DNA of 64,000 nucleotides from JAQVSH01 sp964451605 (GTDB taxonomy: Bacteria; Bacteroidota; Bacteroidia; Bacteroidales; UBA4181), in assembly GCA_964451605.1 (NCBI GenBank), contig CAYVJA010000002.1, positions 1 through 64,000 on the forward strand, given 5' to 3'. Positions 46,308 to 55,693 of this stretch are shown here, in pieces. Position 1 is the stretch's first letter; every line of letters starts with the position of its first letter. Made by a program: the position numbers and the translations under genes. A model generated the notes under the pieces. It searched no databases. It was not told the origin of the DNA and saw nothing but the letters and a program-made list of their open reading frames with translations.

Positions 46308-48601
46308 TGTTTTGAGTCTGCTTTGGTAAGTTGCTCCCTGATCCGTGCAACCAGCAGCTCGGACGAGAAGGGTTTGCTGATATAGTCGGAGAAGCCCAGT
46401 TGATGTACTCTTTGCTCCTCTTCGTTATGCGCATAGGCCGTAATGGCAATAATCGGCATATCGGGCCTTTCGGCGCGAATGATCTGAGTGGCTTCGAAAC
46501 CATCCATCACCGGCATACGAATATCCATCAGAATCAGGTTTATCTCCGGGTGTTTTTGAGCCAGCTCAACCGCTATTTTCCCGTTTTCGGCACGCAGAAT
46601 GTTCAGACTCAGACGGCTGAGAAGCTCTTTTATCAGGAGGTAATTGAGATCTTCGTCTTCGGCTACAAGAATGGTAGTCGATTGAAAGAGGGAGAGTTCG
46701 CGAACCGGTGCTTTCAACTTTTGAATCTCAGAAACAGGAGGCATGCGGAAAGGAATCGATACCTTAAAGAGCGATCCCTCGCCGGGCGATGAGACCACCC
46801 TGATACTGCCTCCCATCAGTTCGACATACGCTTTCGAAATGGCCAGGCCAAGACCCGAACCTCCATATTCGCGGTTGAGAGAGGCCTCTGCCTGCCTGAA
46901 TTTCTGGAAGATGGCTTCCTGAGCGTCTATCGGGATCCCGATTCCGGAATCGAGAACAAAAAATTCGACCATTTCGCCATCCAAATCATATCCAAATTTG
47001 ATCGAACCACTTTTGGTAAACTTGAAGGCATTATGGAGCAGGTTATGCATTATCTGGTAGAGCTTTGCCTCATCGACCATGAGTTTTGCAGCTTCGTCAG
47101 GAAGTCCTTTATGCAATTCGAAAGTCAGATGTCTGTGCTGTGCCTGCTTTTCGAAGTTGTTATACAACACCTGCATACTGCTGTTTATATTCACCAACGA
47201 TTGGTGCAGACTCAGTTCTTCGGCCTCGATGGTGGCCATGTTAATCATATCGGAGATGATGGAAAGAAGATCTTGTCCGCTTTCAATAATGGTGTCGGCA
47301 AAGCTTTTTATTTTGTCGGGAGTGAGGTCGGGATTGTCGAGAAGGCGGGCAAAACCCATAATGGCATTCATGGGGGTGCGTACTTCGTGCGAGAGATTGT
47401 GCAGAAAGGCCGATTTGAGCCGATCGCTCTCTTCGGCTTTCTCTTTGGCTGCAATAAAGCCGTCGAGGAGCCGTTTCCGATCGGTCACATCCTCCATGGT
47501 GAGAATGTAGTTGGTGAGTTTTCCACCCGTATCCATCAGCGGATTGATTGATACCAACTGCCAGAAAATTTCTCCGTCTTTGGTCCGGTTTTCTATCTCG
47601 CCTCTCCAGGTAAGCCCGCTTCGCAATGCTTCCCACATGGCCCGGAAAGCCTCTTCGTTAACATGGCCCGGATTAAAAATCCGGGGTGGTTTCCCAATCA
47701 GCTCTTCGAGGGAATAATGGGTAAAGTCGGAGAAGGTTTTGTTCACAAATTCAACCCGACCTTCCGCATCCGTAATCATAATCGAGGCGGGATTTTGTTC
47801 TACAGCACGCGATAATACGCGCCACTTCTTCTCGGCCTCCCGTTTTTCGGTAATGTCGGTGATAAATCCTTCCAGAAAGATCAGATCGTTGTTGTTTTGG
47901 CCAAAGATGCCGCGACCCCGCTCCCAGACCCAGCGAATCGTGCCGTCTTTCCGGACAATCCGATATTCCGATTCGAACGTCTCCTTAAATCGCAACACCT
48001 CTTCCCAGTGGGTGAAGAGATATTCGCGGTCGTCGGGATGAATGATATCATTGAAAGAGCGCTCTCTGTTCTGTACTATCTCTTGGGGCCGATACCCGGT
48101 AATCTCGCCAAACCCCTGACTGACATAGTGCATAGTCCAGCTCTGGTCGGCAGCGCATCGATAGACAAAACCGGGCAGGTTTTGGATCAGTCGGCTCAAG
48201 GTGGCTTCGCTTTTAAGGGGTAAAGAGGGTGTGTCGTTTGGAGCGGGCTCAACGTAGTTAACCTGCTGAGTCGGAATCGGCGATTCGGAGTCTAAAAGAA
48301 GTTCGCGGTGCAGTTTGTCGAGCAGGATTCCCACCAGTTGCGAAGCATTTCTTACCGGACCATACCAATCCTGACTGAAATCGGCCTCCCGGCTGAAGTG
48401 AAGAAAGCCAAAGGCGTAGCCTTCTGCCGAAACCGGCAGATTGGGAAGAGGGGGTTGCTTTCCGGCAGGAATCCAGGAGAACCGGAGAGAGGGCAGGTAA
48501 CTGTTTAGCCGGGTCACAAATTGCTGAACCAACTCATTAGGGTCGCGAATCAGCGAAAGAGAAACCGTAAGTTGCAGGATGCTGTTTGCCAGATGGGTCA
48601 T
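46292..48601 (-). CDS. Hybrid sensor histidine kinase/response regulator
   Basis: 769 aa without membrane segments. After an N-terminal region of about 130 residues come two PAS domains (LPGFVYRCAADQSW to ITDITEKREAEK; then ASIMITDAEGRVEFVN to EDVTDRKRLL). HisKA follows with phosphohistidine in FLHNLSHEVRTPMNAI, then a HATPase domain (VLDSGIGIP; GSGLGLAISKAYVELMGG) and a C-terminal receiver (ILVAEDEDLNYLL, phospho-Asp in LILMDIRMPVMDGF). The last residues (MVNG) are encoded by heptamer repeat sequence. Its cytoplasmic signal and partner are unknown. Confidence 0.95.
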   Translation of the reverse strand: MTHLANSILQLTVSLSLIRDPNELVQQFVTRLNSYLPSLRFSWIPAGKQPPLPNLPVSAEGYAFGFLHFSREADFSQDWYGPVRNASQLVGILLDKLHRELLLDSESPIPTQQVNYVEPAPNDTPSLPLKSEATLSRLIQNLPGFVYRCAADQSWTMHYVSQGFGEITGYRPQEIVQNRERSFNDIIHPDDREYLFTHWEEVLRFKETFESEYRIVRKDGTIRWVWERGRGIFGQNNNDLIFLEGFITDITEKREAEKKWRVLSRAVEQNPASIMITDAEGRVEFVNKTFSDFTHYSLEELIGKPPRIFNPGHVNEEAFRAMWEALRSGLTWRGEIENRTKDGEIFWQLVSINPLMDTGGKLTNYILTMEDVTDRKRLLDGFIAAKEKAEESDRLKSAFLHNLSHEVRTPMNAIMGFARLLDNPDLTPDKIKSFADTIIESGQDLLSIISDMINMATIEAEELSLHQSLVNINSSMQVLYNNFEKQAQHRHLTFELHKGLPDEAAKLMVDEAKLYQIMHNLLHNAFKFTKSGSIKFGYDLDGEMVEFFVLDSGIGIPIDAQEAIFQKFRQAEASLNREYGGSGLGLAISKAYVELMGGSIRVVSSPGEGSLFKVSIPFRMPPVSEIQKLKAPVRELSLFQSTTILVAEDEDLNYLLIKELLSRLSLNILRAENGKIAVELAQKHPEINLILMDIRMPVMDGFEATQIIRAERPDMPIIAITAYAHNEEEQRVHQLGFSDYISKPFSSELLVARIREQLTKADSKQMVNG

Positions 48602-48706
48602 ATGCCTCTACGCTTCGCGGTGATTGCCATTTACGGGGTAGGCTGGTTTTAGGCAGCCTGAAAGTAAAGATAGCGTAATTTTTTGCGATATTGACAACCC
48701 GAAAGG

Positions 48707-49978
48707 CTATTGTTCGATGGGTTGGTAAGGAATTTTACACCAGAATCGGGATCCGACACCCAGTTGCGATGAGGCGCCAATGGTTCCCTGCATCTTCTCT
48801 ATGATGCTTTTGCAGATGGCAAGCCCTAGTCCGGTTCCGGTGAAGTCGGTATTGAGACGAACATAGGGATTAAAAATGGTCTCCAGTTCGGCCTGAGGAA
48901 TGCCGATTCCGGAGTCTTCTACATACAATTCGAGCATCGACCCATCCATTTGCCAGCCCATCCGAATCACTCCCACAGAGGTGAATTTCAATGCGTTATT
49001 CAGGAAGTTCCCAATCATCTGCATGAGTCGGTTGGGATCTGTAAGAATATAACAGACGGGAAGAGCAGGGAGAAAATCTATCACAACGTGACGTCCTAAT
49101 TTACTGTTTGCCGATTCGATGAGGGTGGTAAAACAGTCGTTGAGATTGGTAATGGTGTTGCGAAAAGATATAGTGCCAGCCTCTATTTTCGAGAGATCGA
49201 GGATATCTGAGATAAGCTGTAACAAAAGCTCGTTATTTTTCTCGATGATGGAAAAATACTTTAGTCTTTCAGTTATTTCGTCGGTTTCGGCAAGTAGTTT
49301 CGAGAAGCCTACTATGGCATTAAGGGGGGTTCGGATGTCGTGGCTCATGTTGGCCAAAAAGGCCATTTTTCTGCGTGCCGATGATTCGGTTTCGAGAAGC
49401 TTTTTCTGTAAACTTCTGTTAACGCGGTTCTGAAGCTGGCAGGTAAACAACGGCATAGTGCCGCGGTAGTATTCTAAGAGTTCAACCTGCGATTTTCGGC
49501 CTGTATATCCATGCGACTCCATGCAGATCACACCCCATAGTTGCGTGGTATTCCACAGATAGAGCATGACGGAGTGAGTGTTACCATCGGATTTCTTGTC
49601 GGGAAGGCTCTTTGAGAAGGGAAGCCGCGAATGAATAAGCAAGGAGTGGTTTATACCGCGTCCTCCTCCCTGTATACGGAGGCGGTGTAAGGGAACCGAA
49701 GGTAGTAAAGGGGGGAGCGGGGATTTCGAAAAGTCGCCGGTCTCGGCACACAACACCATCTCCTTTTCGTCCGAAGCGTAGCGGTAGAAGCTTACCCTTT
49801 CGGTCTGAAAAATTTCCCGAAGCAATCGAAGCAGCGACTCATCGATCATCTCCGGGCTGCACTCCTCCAGAAGTTGTTGCAGGCACTTCGAGAATGAAAC
49901 GGTAATTTCGTCGGGTCCGGATATTCCCATATCGGCAGCCCTTATCTCCTCGTCGGCCTGTGGCCTTAACGTGTTCAT
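48707..49978 (-). CDS. Sensor histidine kinase with a GAF-like input domain
   Basis: 423 aa, soluble. Residues 30-180 look like a GAF-type sensory domain (LLREIFQTERVSFYRYASDE; LWNTTQLWGVICMESH). HisKA carries FLANMSHDIRTPLNAIVGFS, and HATPase carries LYVEDSGIGIPQAELETIF and TGTGLGLAICKSIIEKMQG. No receiver domain and no response regulator next to it. It lies 105 bp upstream of the hybrid kinase on the same strand, so the two may share transcription. Confidence 0.92.
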   Translation of the reverse strand: MNTLRPQADEEIRAADMGISGPDEITVSFSKCLQQLLEECSPEMIDESLLRLLREIFQTERVSFYRYASDEKEMVLCAETGDFSKSPLPPLLPSVPLHRLRIQGGGRGINHSLLIHSRLPFSKSLPDKKSDGNTHSVMLYLWNTTQLWGVICMESHGYTGRKSQVELLEYYRGTMPLFTCQLQNRVNRSLQKKLLETESSARRKMAFLANMSHDIRTPLNAIVGFSKLLAETDEITERLKYFSIIEKNNELLLQLISDILDLSKIEAGTISFRNTITNLNDCFTTLIESANSKLGRHVVIDFLPALPVCYILTDPNRLMQMIGNFLNNALKFTSVGVIRMGWQMDGSMLELYVEDSGIGIPQAELETIFNPYVRLNTDFTGTGLGLAICKSIIEKMQGTIGASSQLGVGSRFWCKIPYQPIEQ

Positions 49979-50078
49979 CTGTACATTCGAATACCTTTAG
50001 GTTCGAAAAAATTACGTCCGAAATCGCATCAAAACACAGATGTAATTTTCTTTTGAATTAATCTGGCAAATGCCAATA

Positions 50079-50118
50079 AAAAAGAGGGTTTTCCTGTAGG
50101 CAGGAAAACCCTCTTTTT
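50079..50118 (-). terminator. Intrinsic terminator of the ferredoxin gene
   Basis: An 18-bp perfect stem (50079-50096 with 50101-50118) with a four-base loop (TAGG), flanked by A and T runs. It lies 20 bp past the ferredoxin stop on the minus strand and may work in both directions. Confidence 0.93.
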
Positions 50119-50138
50119 GCATAGATGAGCACGGTTCC

Positions 50139-50309
50139 TTATTCCGGATGGATGGCTTCTACCGGACAAACGTCCGCACAAGCTCCGCAATCAGTACAGA
50201 TTTCGGGGTCAATTGAGTACACATCGCCTTCGGAAATGGCTTCAACCGGACATTCTCCGATGCAGCTGCCACATGCCGTGCAATCGTTGGGATTAATTTT
50301 GTGAGGCAT
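50139..50309 (-). CDS. 2[4Fe-4S] ferredoxin, 56 aa
   Basis: A small bacterial (clostridial-type) ferredoxin. Two clusters are bound by C10-x2-C13-x2-C16-x3-C20-P and C38-x2-C41-x2-C44-x3-C48-P. The start is MPHKINPNDCTACGSC and the end PVEAIHPE. It would carry low-potential electrons, for example for pyruvate:ferredoxin oxidoreductase, in an anaerobe. It is a stand-alone transcription unit with a consensus promoter upstream and a strong terminator downstream. Confidence 0.97.
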   Translation of the reverse strand: MPHKINPNDCTACGSCIGECPVEAISEGDVYSIDPEICTDCGACADVCPVEAIHPE

Positions 50310-50338
50310 TGTTCTGTTTTTTTGGTGAATAAGTGACG

Positions 50339-50370
50339 CAAAGCTATTTTATTTTTCGCTGAATTACAAA
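50339..50370 (-). promoter_or_regulatory. Promoter of the ferredoxin gene
   Basis: TTTG, a spacer of exactly 20 bp, then TAGCTTTG on the minus strand. It ends 30 bp before the ferredoxin ATG and is the best-formed promoter in the window. Confidence 0.85.
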
Positions 50371-50381
50371 AAGCGATGGAG

Positions 50382-52592
50382 TTATTCTTTGATCAATCTG
50401 ATATGGTCTATCAGCACCCGATTATCGGATCCATTCATATTTTCGTTCTGCGATTCATATTCGATGCTTATTGTATGACTCCCTTTCGACAGACGCGCAC
50501 GAAGCGGGTTGCTGTATGCCCAATCCGACCAGGCGTTTTCGCCCCGTTGAGGCATCACAAAGGCATCGAGTTGGGTGTTGTCGACATAGAGTTGCCGAAT
50601 GGCACATTTGTCACCCCCATCAATGGGCCCGTTGCCATTCGCATAGCGGACATCTATAAGATAGACATTCAATTTGTCGATGTTTACGGTATATTTCAGA
50701 ACCCGGTTGCTCTTTGTGGTGAGATCCAGAAACCCGTTTCCCGTAAATCCTGTTGCGTTGAAAGAGGAGCGGGGTGCCGCAGATTCTGCCTCAACAATCT
50801 GGGTAGCCTGCGTGGGACTGAACAGGAAGGGAGCACCGCCGTACACCGAATAACCGTTCTTGTCGGATGCTGCAAATATAAACTCGGCACTCAGGGCACT
50901 CTCTGTTAGGGTGAAGGCAGGCTCTGTGAGCTCTTTAACCACTGTTCCGTTCTGGAACACCTGGAATTTGGTAATGTCTTCGCGGGCAGAGAAGTTGAAA
51001 ACGTTGTTCTCTTGTTTATACTGCAGATCGGGAGCCGCGGCAACGATGGGTTGAATGTTCAGCGTTGATTCCTGTTTCTGACCATTCATCTCAATCTCGA
51101 TGGTATGGGCACCTTCCATTTCGGCGGGAATGTAGAATTTCTCGGATGGAGCCCCGTCTATTTTAAATGAACGGATACCGGTACCAAAGCCTGAAAGGGT
51201 AATGTCGAGAACGGCTTTCCTGTATTTCAGCCCCGAAAGTTTTTTTACTCCTCCCAGTTTTTCGGGAACAATAGGGAAAAATGCCAGACCTTTGGCCTGA
51301 AAATCAAGGCCGAAATAGACCCTGAATACCACCGACAGATTGGCAGCAATACTCCAGAGGTGTCCGTCGGCTTTGGCTACCTGTGCTTCTGTTCCACCAG
51401 TTTGCGATGATACCGCCAGTCGGTTGGAAAGGAGCAGTGAGGCAGGCCGATAGATAGAGGAGATGGCATAAAGGGCTGCCGTGGCGTTTTTGCTCTTGGC
51501 AGCGGCCCATGCCCAGTATCCGTTAACCATGGGGTAGATCGACCCGCTTACACCCGGCTCGTTGGGAGCTCCTGCCGGAAACGAGGCGGGAAGGCCAAAG
51601 GGGGTGCCGGGAGTTTGAGCAAGCAGACTGGCCGATTGTTGGTCGTTGGCAATATCGAAGAGAACCGAGAGAGCCTCTCCCAGCGATTCGGCACGGTTGG
51701 AGGGAATGTGAAAATTACGTCCGTACAGGAATTCATTGTAGTACCCTTTTTCAGGATTCCACAAATATTTATTGATTCCGATGGAGACCTTTTTCGATTG
51801 GGCCATGAAACCTCCCGAGGGTTGTCCCAGCTCGGCAGCCATCTGTTCGGCCACCCGGAACACCTGATAGTAGGTGGCATTGTTGGTAAGACTCATGGTG
51901 GTGAATACATCAACCGGTTCCATGTAGGAGGGGAGGTTCTTTCCCGGTGTTCCTCTGAAGTACGATCCGCCCGAGATCAAAGAGTACTGGCGGTTCAAGA
52001 GTACCTTGAGATCTTCGTTGAGTGCATTGACGGTAACCCCGTAAGCATCCATAAGAAAGTTTTTGTCGCCGGTAATTTTGTAGTAGTCCCACGCCGAGAG
52101 AATCCAGGAGACACGGTCGACCCATACTGGCCAGGAGCCGCCTAAGCCGGGCTCCTGTAAAATGCGACCTGCCTTTACCTTGCTTGTAAGCGTGGCTTTC
52201 ACGGCTTCCGGAGCCACAACTCCCAGGCCAAGAAATCCGGCATACCCGATATCACGGGTGGAGATATCTGACGCACCTTTCGACGAAACCAACCTCCCTT
52301 CGGGGGTAAGGTTACGTGACAACTCTTCTACAGAAAGGTTGTACATGGCCTCTGTGATAGGGATGTCGGAGGTAAAGCGCGGAAAGGCCGACAGGTCGGC
52401 CGACAGCTTCCAGCTTCCGGCCTGTTCGAAATCCGATTCAATCTCGGTTGCCGAAATTACAGTGGCCGCCGATTTTTCTTGTTCAACTTTGTCGGCGTAA
52501 AGTTTGTATGCATCGGTTTTAAAGAGCGAGGTATCGTTACATGCCGAAAGGATGAATAACGACGCCAGGAGAAGAAAAGCGATTCTGTTCAT
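50382..52592 (-). CDS. Lipoprotein (alpha/alpha)6-barrel glycosidase with a C-terminal carbohydrate-binding module
   Basis: 736 aa. A lipoprotein signal (MNRIAFLLLASLFILSAC, cysteine at 18) predicts membrane anchoring. Residues 60-430 look like a six-hairpin glycosidase of the MGH1/GH63-like superfamily (VDRVSWILSAWDYYKITGD; GSYFRGTPGKNLPSYMEPVD; WNPEKGYYNEF; GTEAQVAKADGHLWSIAANL). After beta-rich linkers, the last 130 residues (QIVEAESAAPRSSFNATGF to VLIDHIRLIKE) resemble a CBM6/35-like module. I cannot assign a GH family or substrate with confidence. Confidence 0.78.
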   Translation of the reverse strand: MNRIAFLLLASLFILSACNDTSLFKTDAYKLYADKVEQEKSAATVISATEIESDFEQAGSWKLSADLSAFPRFTSDIPITEAMYNLSVEELSRNLTPEGRLVSSKGASDISTRDIGYAGFLGLGVVAPEAVKATLTSKVKAGRILQEPGLGGSWPVWVDRVSWILSAWDYYKITGDKNFLMDAYGVTVNALNEDLKVLLNRQYSLISGGSYFRGTPGKNLPSYMEPVDVFTTMSLTNNATYYQVFRVAEQMAAELGQPSGGFMAQSKKVSIGINKYLWNPEKGYYNEFLYGRNFHIPSNRAESLGEALSVLFDIANDQQSASLLAQTPGTPFGLPASFPAGAPNEPGVSGSIYPMVNGYWAWAAAKSKNATAALYAISSIYRPASLLLSNRLAVSSQTGGTEAQVAKADGHLWSIAANLSVVFRVYFGLDFQAKGLAFFPIVPEKLGGVKKLSGLKYRKAVLDITLSGFGTGIRSFKIDGAPSEKFYIPAEMEGAHTIEIEMNGQKQESTLNIQPIVAAAPDLQYKQENNVFNFSAREDITKFQVFQNGTVVKELTEPAFTLTESALSAEFIFAASDKNGYSVYGGAPFLFSPTQATQIVEAESAAPRSSFNATGFTGNGFLDLTTKSNRVLKYTVNIDKLNVYLIDVRYANGNGPIDGGDKCAIRQLYVDNTQLDAFVMPQRGENAWSDWAYSNPLRARLSKGSHTISIEYESQNENMNGSDNRVLIDHIRLIKE

Positions 52593-52651
52593 ACTATGTA
52601 GGTTTAGACGAGTTAGTTTCGTTGCGAACTAAAGGTAAAGTTATACCCTTT

Positions 52652-52683
52652 TTTGGATAACTACACAGAAAAACTTATCTTTC
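52652..52683 (+). promoter_or_regulatory. Promoter of the nitroreductase gene
   Basis: TTTG, a 20-bp spacer, then TATCTTTC (one mismatch to TAnnTTTG), ending 22 bp before the ATG. Confidence 0.65.
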
Positions 52684-52705
52684 ATTCACAACAAGTCGCT
52701 TTCGC

Positions 52706-53257
52706 ATGAGCCCCTCCGATTTATTCAATTTTCTCTCGCAACGCCAAAGTGTGCGGAGTTTTCTGCCACAACCTGTCGAACCCGAAAAGCTTACCCGATG
52801 TCTCGAAGCCGCCCGGCTTGCTCCCTCGGCATGTAACGCTCAGCCCTGGACTTTTGTCGTGGTGACAGAGCCCCTTTTGCGGGAACAGGTGGCCGAAGCA
52901 GCGTCAGGAGGAGTGCTCCCGCTGAACCATTTCACCCGGCAGGCTCCGGTATTAATTGTGGTGGTAAGAGAATCGCCCAACTTCACTTCGGGTGTGGGTC
53001 AGGCCGTGAAAAACAAGGAGTTCACCGTGATGGACGTGGGTATGGCCACACTGCAACTCTCGCTCCAGGCCACAGCCGAAGGGCTGGGGAGCTGCATCCT
53101 GGGCTGGTTCAACGAAAAGCGGGTTAAAGAGCTGCTGGCCATTCCCCTCCGAAAAAGAGCCGAATTACTAGTGGCGCTCGGCTACCCGGCCTCGCCCGGC
53201 ATTCGGCCCAAACTGCGCAAACCTCTGGCGGAGATAGTGAGGTATAACCGGTACTAA
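52706..53257 (+). CDS. Nitroreductase-family FMN oxidoreductase
   Basis: 183 aa. The FMN-binding N-terminus RQSVRSFLPQPVE and LEAARLAPSACNAQPWTFVV are typical. MDVGMATLQLSLQATAEGLG and SCILGWF form the dimer/flavin region. ELLVALGYPA near the C-terminus completes the fold. It is a short-form member; the physiological substrate is unknown. A mosaic repeat starts immediately after its TAA. Confidence 0.93.
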   Translation: MSPSDLFNFLSQRQSVRSFLPQPVEPEKLTRCLEAARLAPSACNAQPWTFVVVTEPLLREQVAEAASGGVLPLNHFTRQAPVLIVVVRESPNFTSGVGQAVKNKEFTVMDVGMATLQLSLQATAEGLGSCILGWFNEKRVKELLAIPLRKRAELLVALGYPASPGIRPKLRKPLAEIVRYNRY

Positions 53258-53419
53258 TTAGTGCTCTGGTGCTCTAGTGCTCTAGTGCTGCGCTTCGCGC
53301 AAAAAAATATTGTTCGCGCTTGCGCGTATATCTCTTTTTAAAACTCTCGAAGCGCATAGCGCTTCGATGCACTTGCGCGTAAGCGCGATGCACCAGAGCA
53401 TTAAAGCATTAGAGCACTA
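53256..53419. repeat. Mosaic intergenic repeat, copy 3 (both arms)
   Basis: The clearest copy. The left arm has tandem octamers (GTGCTCTG, GTGCTCTA, GTGCTCTA) ending GTGCTGCGCTTCGCGC. The centre holds GCGCTTGCGCG and GCGCATAGCGCTTCG hairpins. The right arm has the octamers in inverted order (CAGAGCAT, TAAAGCAT, TAGAGCAC), so the whole can fold into one long imperfect hairpin. It fills the space between the convergent nitroreductase and der. It abuts the former's stop and supplies the TAG stop of der (53417-53419). Confidence 0.92.
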
Positions 53420-54724
53420 TTTCTGCCGGAAGTAGAGTTGTATCGGCACTCCTGTGAAGTTGTAGATTTCGCGCATCCGGTTTTCGAGGTATCGTTTGTA
53501 GGGCTCTTTTACGTATTGGGGAAGGTTGCAGAAGAAGACAAACGAGGGCGACGGGGTGGGGAGTTGTGTGATGTATTTTACTTTGATGTATTTCCCTTTC
53601 CAGGCGGGAGGGGGGTAGTTTTCGATGACCGGCAGAAGATCCTGGTTGAGTTGTGAGGTGGAGATGCGGCGGTTGCGATTTTCGTACACTGCCATGGCCA
53701 CTTCTAATACCTTATGAATACGTTGTTTGGTGAGTGCGGAGACAAAGAGAATATCTACGTCGGTAAAGGGCGCAAGTCGTTGCTTTATGACCTGTTCGAA
53801 CTCTTTGGCTGTTTGTGTCTCTTTCTCAATCAGATCCCATTTGTTTACCAGAATCACTAACCCTTTTTTGTTCGACTGGATAACCCGCAGAATGCTCATA
53901 TCCTGCGATTCAATTCCCCGGGTGGCATCCAGCATCAGAAGGCAGACGTCGGAATTTTCGATGGTTTTTATGGCACGGGTCACCGAATAGAATTCGACGT
54001 TGTCCATGTAGCTGGTTTTCTTCCGAAGCCCGGCGGTATCTACCAGATAGAAGTCGTGGTTGTATTTGTTGTAGCGGGTAAATATGGAATCGCGGGTGGT
54101 GCCTGCTATCGAGGTTACTATATTGCGTTCTTCTCCGATGAGTGCATTAAGCAGCGACGATTTTCCGGCATTGGGACGACCCACAATGGCAAAGCGGGGA
54201 AGGTTTTCGGTAGGCTCTTCGGGCCCGGTATCGGGCAGCAACTCCAAAATTTTGTCGAGGATATCGCCTGTTCCGCTTCCGTTGATGGCCGAGAGGGTCA
54301 GATAGTCGCCAAGCCCCATGGCATGGAAGACGGGTGCCTCGAAGTGGCGGTCGTTATTGTCGACCTTATTCACCAACAGCAGAATGGGCTTTTTGCATCG
54401 GCGCAACATATCTGCCACCTCTTGGTCGAGAGGAGTAATGCCCTGGGTAACGTCGGTAACGAAGAGAATTAGGTCGGCCTCCTCAACAGCCAGCATAACC
54501 TGTTTTCGGATCTCCCCTTCAAAGATGTCGTCCGACTGATGGATATATCCTCCGGTGTCGATCAGGGTAAATTCTCTGCCGTTCCACTCTACGTTTCCGT
54601 AGTGGCGGTCGCGGGTAACCCCTTCCGATTCATCAATAATTGCGTTTCTGGTGCCGGTAAGACGGTTAAAAAGGGTCGATTTTCCCACATTGGGTCTGCC
54701 TACCACGGCTACGATATTGCTCAT
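53417..54724 (-). CDS. der: Ribosome biogenesis GTPase Der (EngA)
   Basis: 435 aa with two tandem GTPase domains: GRPNVGKSTLFNRLTG (first G1), DTGG, NKVD; then GRPNAGKSSLLNALIG (second G1), DTAGLRKK, NKWD. A C-terminal KH-like domain ends YFRQK. Acts in 50S subunit maturation. It follows era by 25 bp in the same operon. The stop codon lies in a mosaic repeat. Confidence 0.98.
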   Translation of the reverse strand: MSNIVAVVGRPNVGKSTLFNRLTGTRNAIIDESEGVTRDRHYGNVEWNGREFTLIDTGGYIHQSDDIFEGEIRKQVMLAVEEADLILFVTDVTQGITPLDQEVADMLRRCKKPILLLVNKVDNNDRHFEAPVFHAMGLGDYLTLSAINGSGTGDILDKILELLPDTGPEEPTENLPRFAIVGRPNAGKSSLLNALIGEERNIVTSIAGTTRDSIFTRYNKYNHDFYLVDTAGLRKKTSYMDNVEFYSVTRAIKTIENSDVCLLMLDATRGIESQDMSILRVIQSNKKGLVILVNKWDLIEKETQTAKEFEQVIKQRLAPFTDVDILFVSALTKQRIHKVLEVAMAVYENRNRRISTSQLNQDLLPVIENYPPPAWKGKYIKVKYITQLPTPSPSFVFFCNLPQYVKEPYKRYLENRMREIYNFTGVPIQLYFRQK

Positions 54725-54749
54725 ATGCTGTTTTGTGCTTGTTCTGATC

Positions 54750-55634
54750 TTACGATTCTATGTATCCCAGTCTGCGAAGGTTGCGTTCGCTGTTTCGCCA
54801 ACCGGATTCAACTTTGACGAAAACCTCCAGATAGACCTTCTTCCCGAAGAATTTTTCCATATCTAACCGGGCCTGCGTGTTGGTGCGCTTCAGAGCAGCT
54901 CCCTGTTTTCCTATCAGTATCCCCTTTTGGGAATCGCGCTCCACCAGAATCAGCGCCTGGATGCGAATCAGATTCTCCTCTTCTTTGAAGGTCTCAACCA
55001 CCACTTCGGTACAGTAAGGAATCTCTTCCTGGTAATAGAGGAAGATTTTCTCGCGAAGGATCTCCGACACAAAGAACCGTTCGGGTTTGTCGGTTAGCTC
55101 ATCTTCAGGGAAATAGGCCGGTCCTTCGGGCAGCAGGGTAATCACTCTTTGCATCACTTCGTCAATCTGGAAGTGCTGTTTGGCCGAAACCGGATAGATT
55201 TCGGCACGGGGGAGCCTTTCCCGCCACTCCGAAACCAATTTTTCGAGCGAGGCGGTGTCGGAGAGGTCAACTTTGTTAATCAGTACCAGTACAGGAATCT
55301 CTATTTCCGACAATTTTTCGATGTATGAACTGTTCTTTTCGGCCGACTCAACTACATCGGTAACGTACAGTAACACATCGGCATCGGTGATGGCACTCTT
55401 TACAAAACTCATCATCGATTCCTGCAGTTTGTAGGCCGGCTTGAGAATACCCGGTGTGTCGGAGAATACGGCCTGGTACCCGGGGCCATTCACAATGCCG
55501 AGGATCCTGTGGCGGGTGGTTTGTGCTTTAGGGGTGACAATCGACATCCGTTCGCCGGTAAAGGCATTCATCAGGGTCGACTTTCCCACATTGGGATTCC
55601 CTATGATGTTCACAAAACCTGATTTGAAGTTCAT
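54750..55634 (-). CDS. era: GTPase Era
   Basis: 294 aa. G1 GNPNVGKSTLMNAFTG, G3 DTPG, G4 NKVD and the C-terminal KH domain (ERDSQKGILIGKQGAALKR) are all present. Binds 16S rRNA near the 3' end in 30S maturation. It lies between the LolC-like permease gene (59 bp upstream) and der (25 bp downstream). Confidence 0.98.
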   Translation of the reverse strand: MNFKSGFVNIIGNPNVGKSTLMNAFTGERMSIVTPKAQTTRHRILGIVNGPGYQAVFSDTPGILKPAYKLQESMMSFVKSAITDADVLLYVTDVVESAEKNSSYIEKLSEIEIPVLVLINKVDLSDTASLEKLVSEWRERLPRAEIYPVSAKQHFQIDEVMQRVITLLPEGPAYFPEDELTDKPERFFVSEILREKIFLYYQEEIPYCTEVVVETFKEEENLIRIQALILVERDSQKGILIGKQGAALKRTNTQARLDMEKFFGKKVYLEVFVKVESGWRNSERNLRRLGYIES

Positions 55635-55693
55635 CTCTATTATTTTGGGGGCAAAGGTACTACAATAGAACCACCTGCAAAAGGGCGGCCGCG

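Noticed and set aside
50159..50341. 60-codon minus-strand open frame (MRHLFTKKTEQ...) over the ferredoxin
   Set aside because: It is another reading frame of the ferredoxin gene; the true frame has all eight cluster cysteines.
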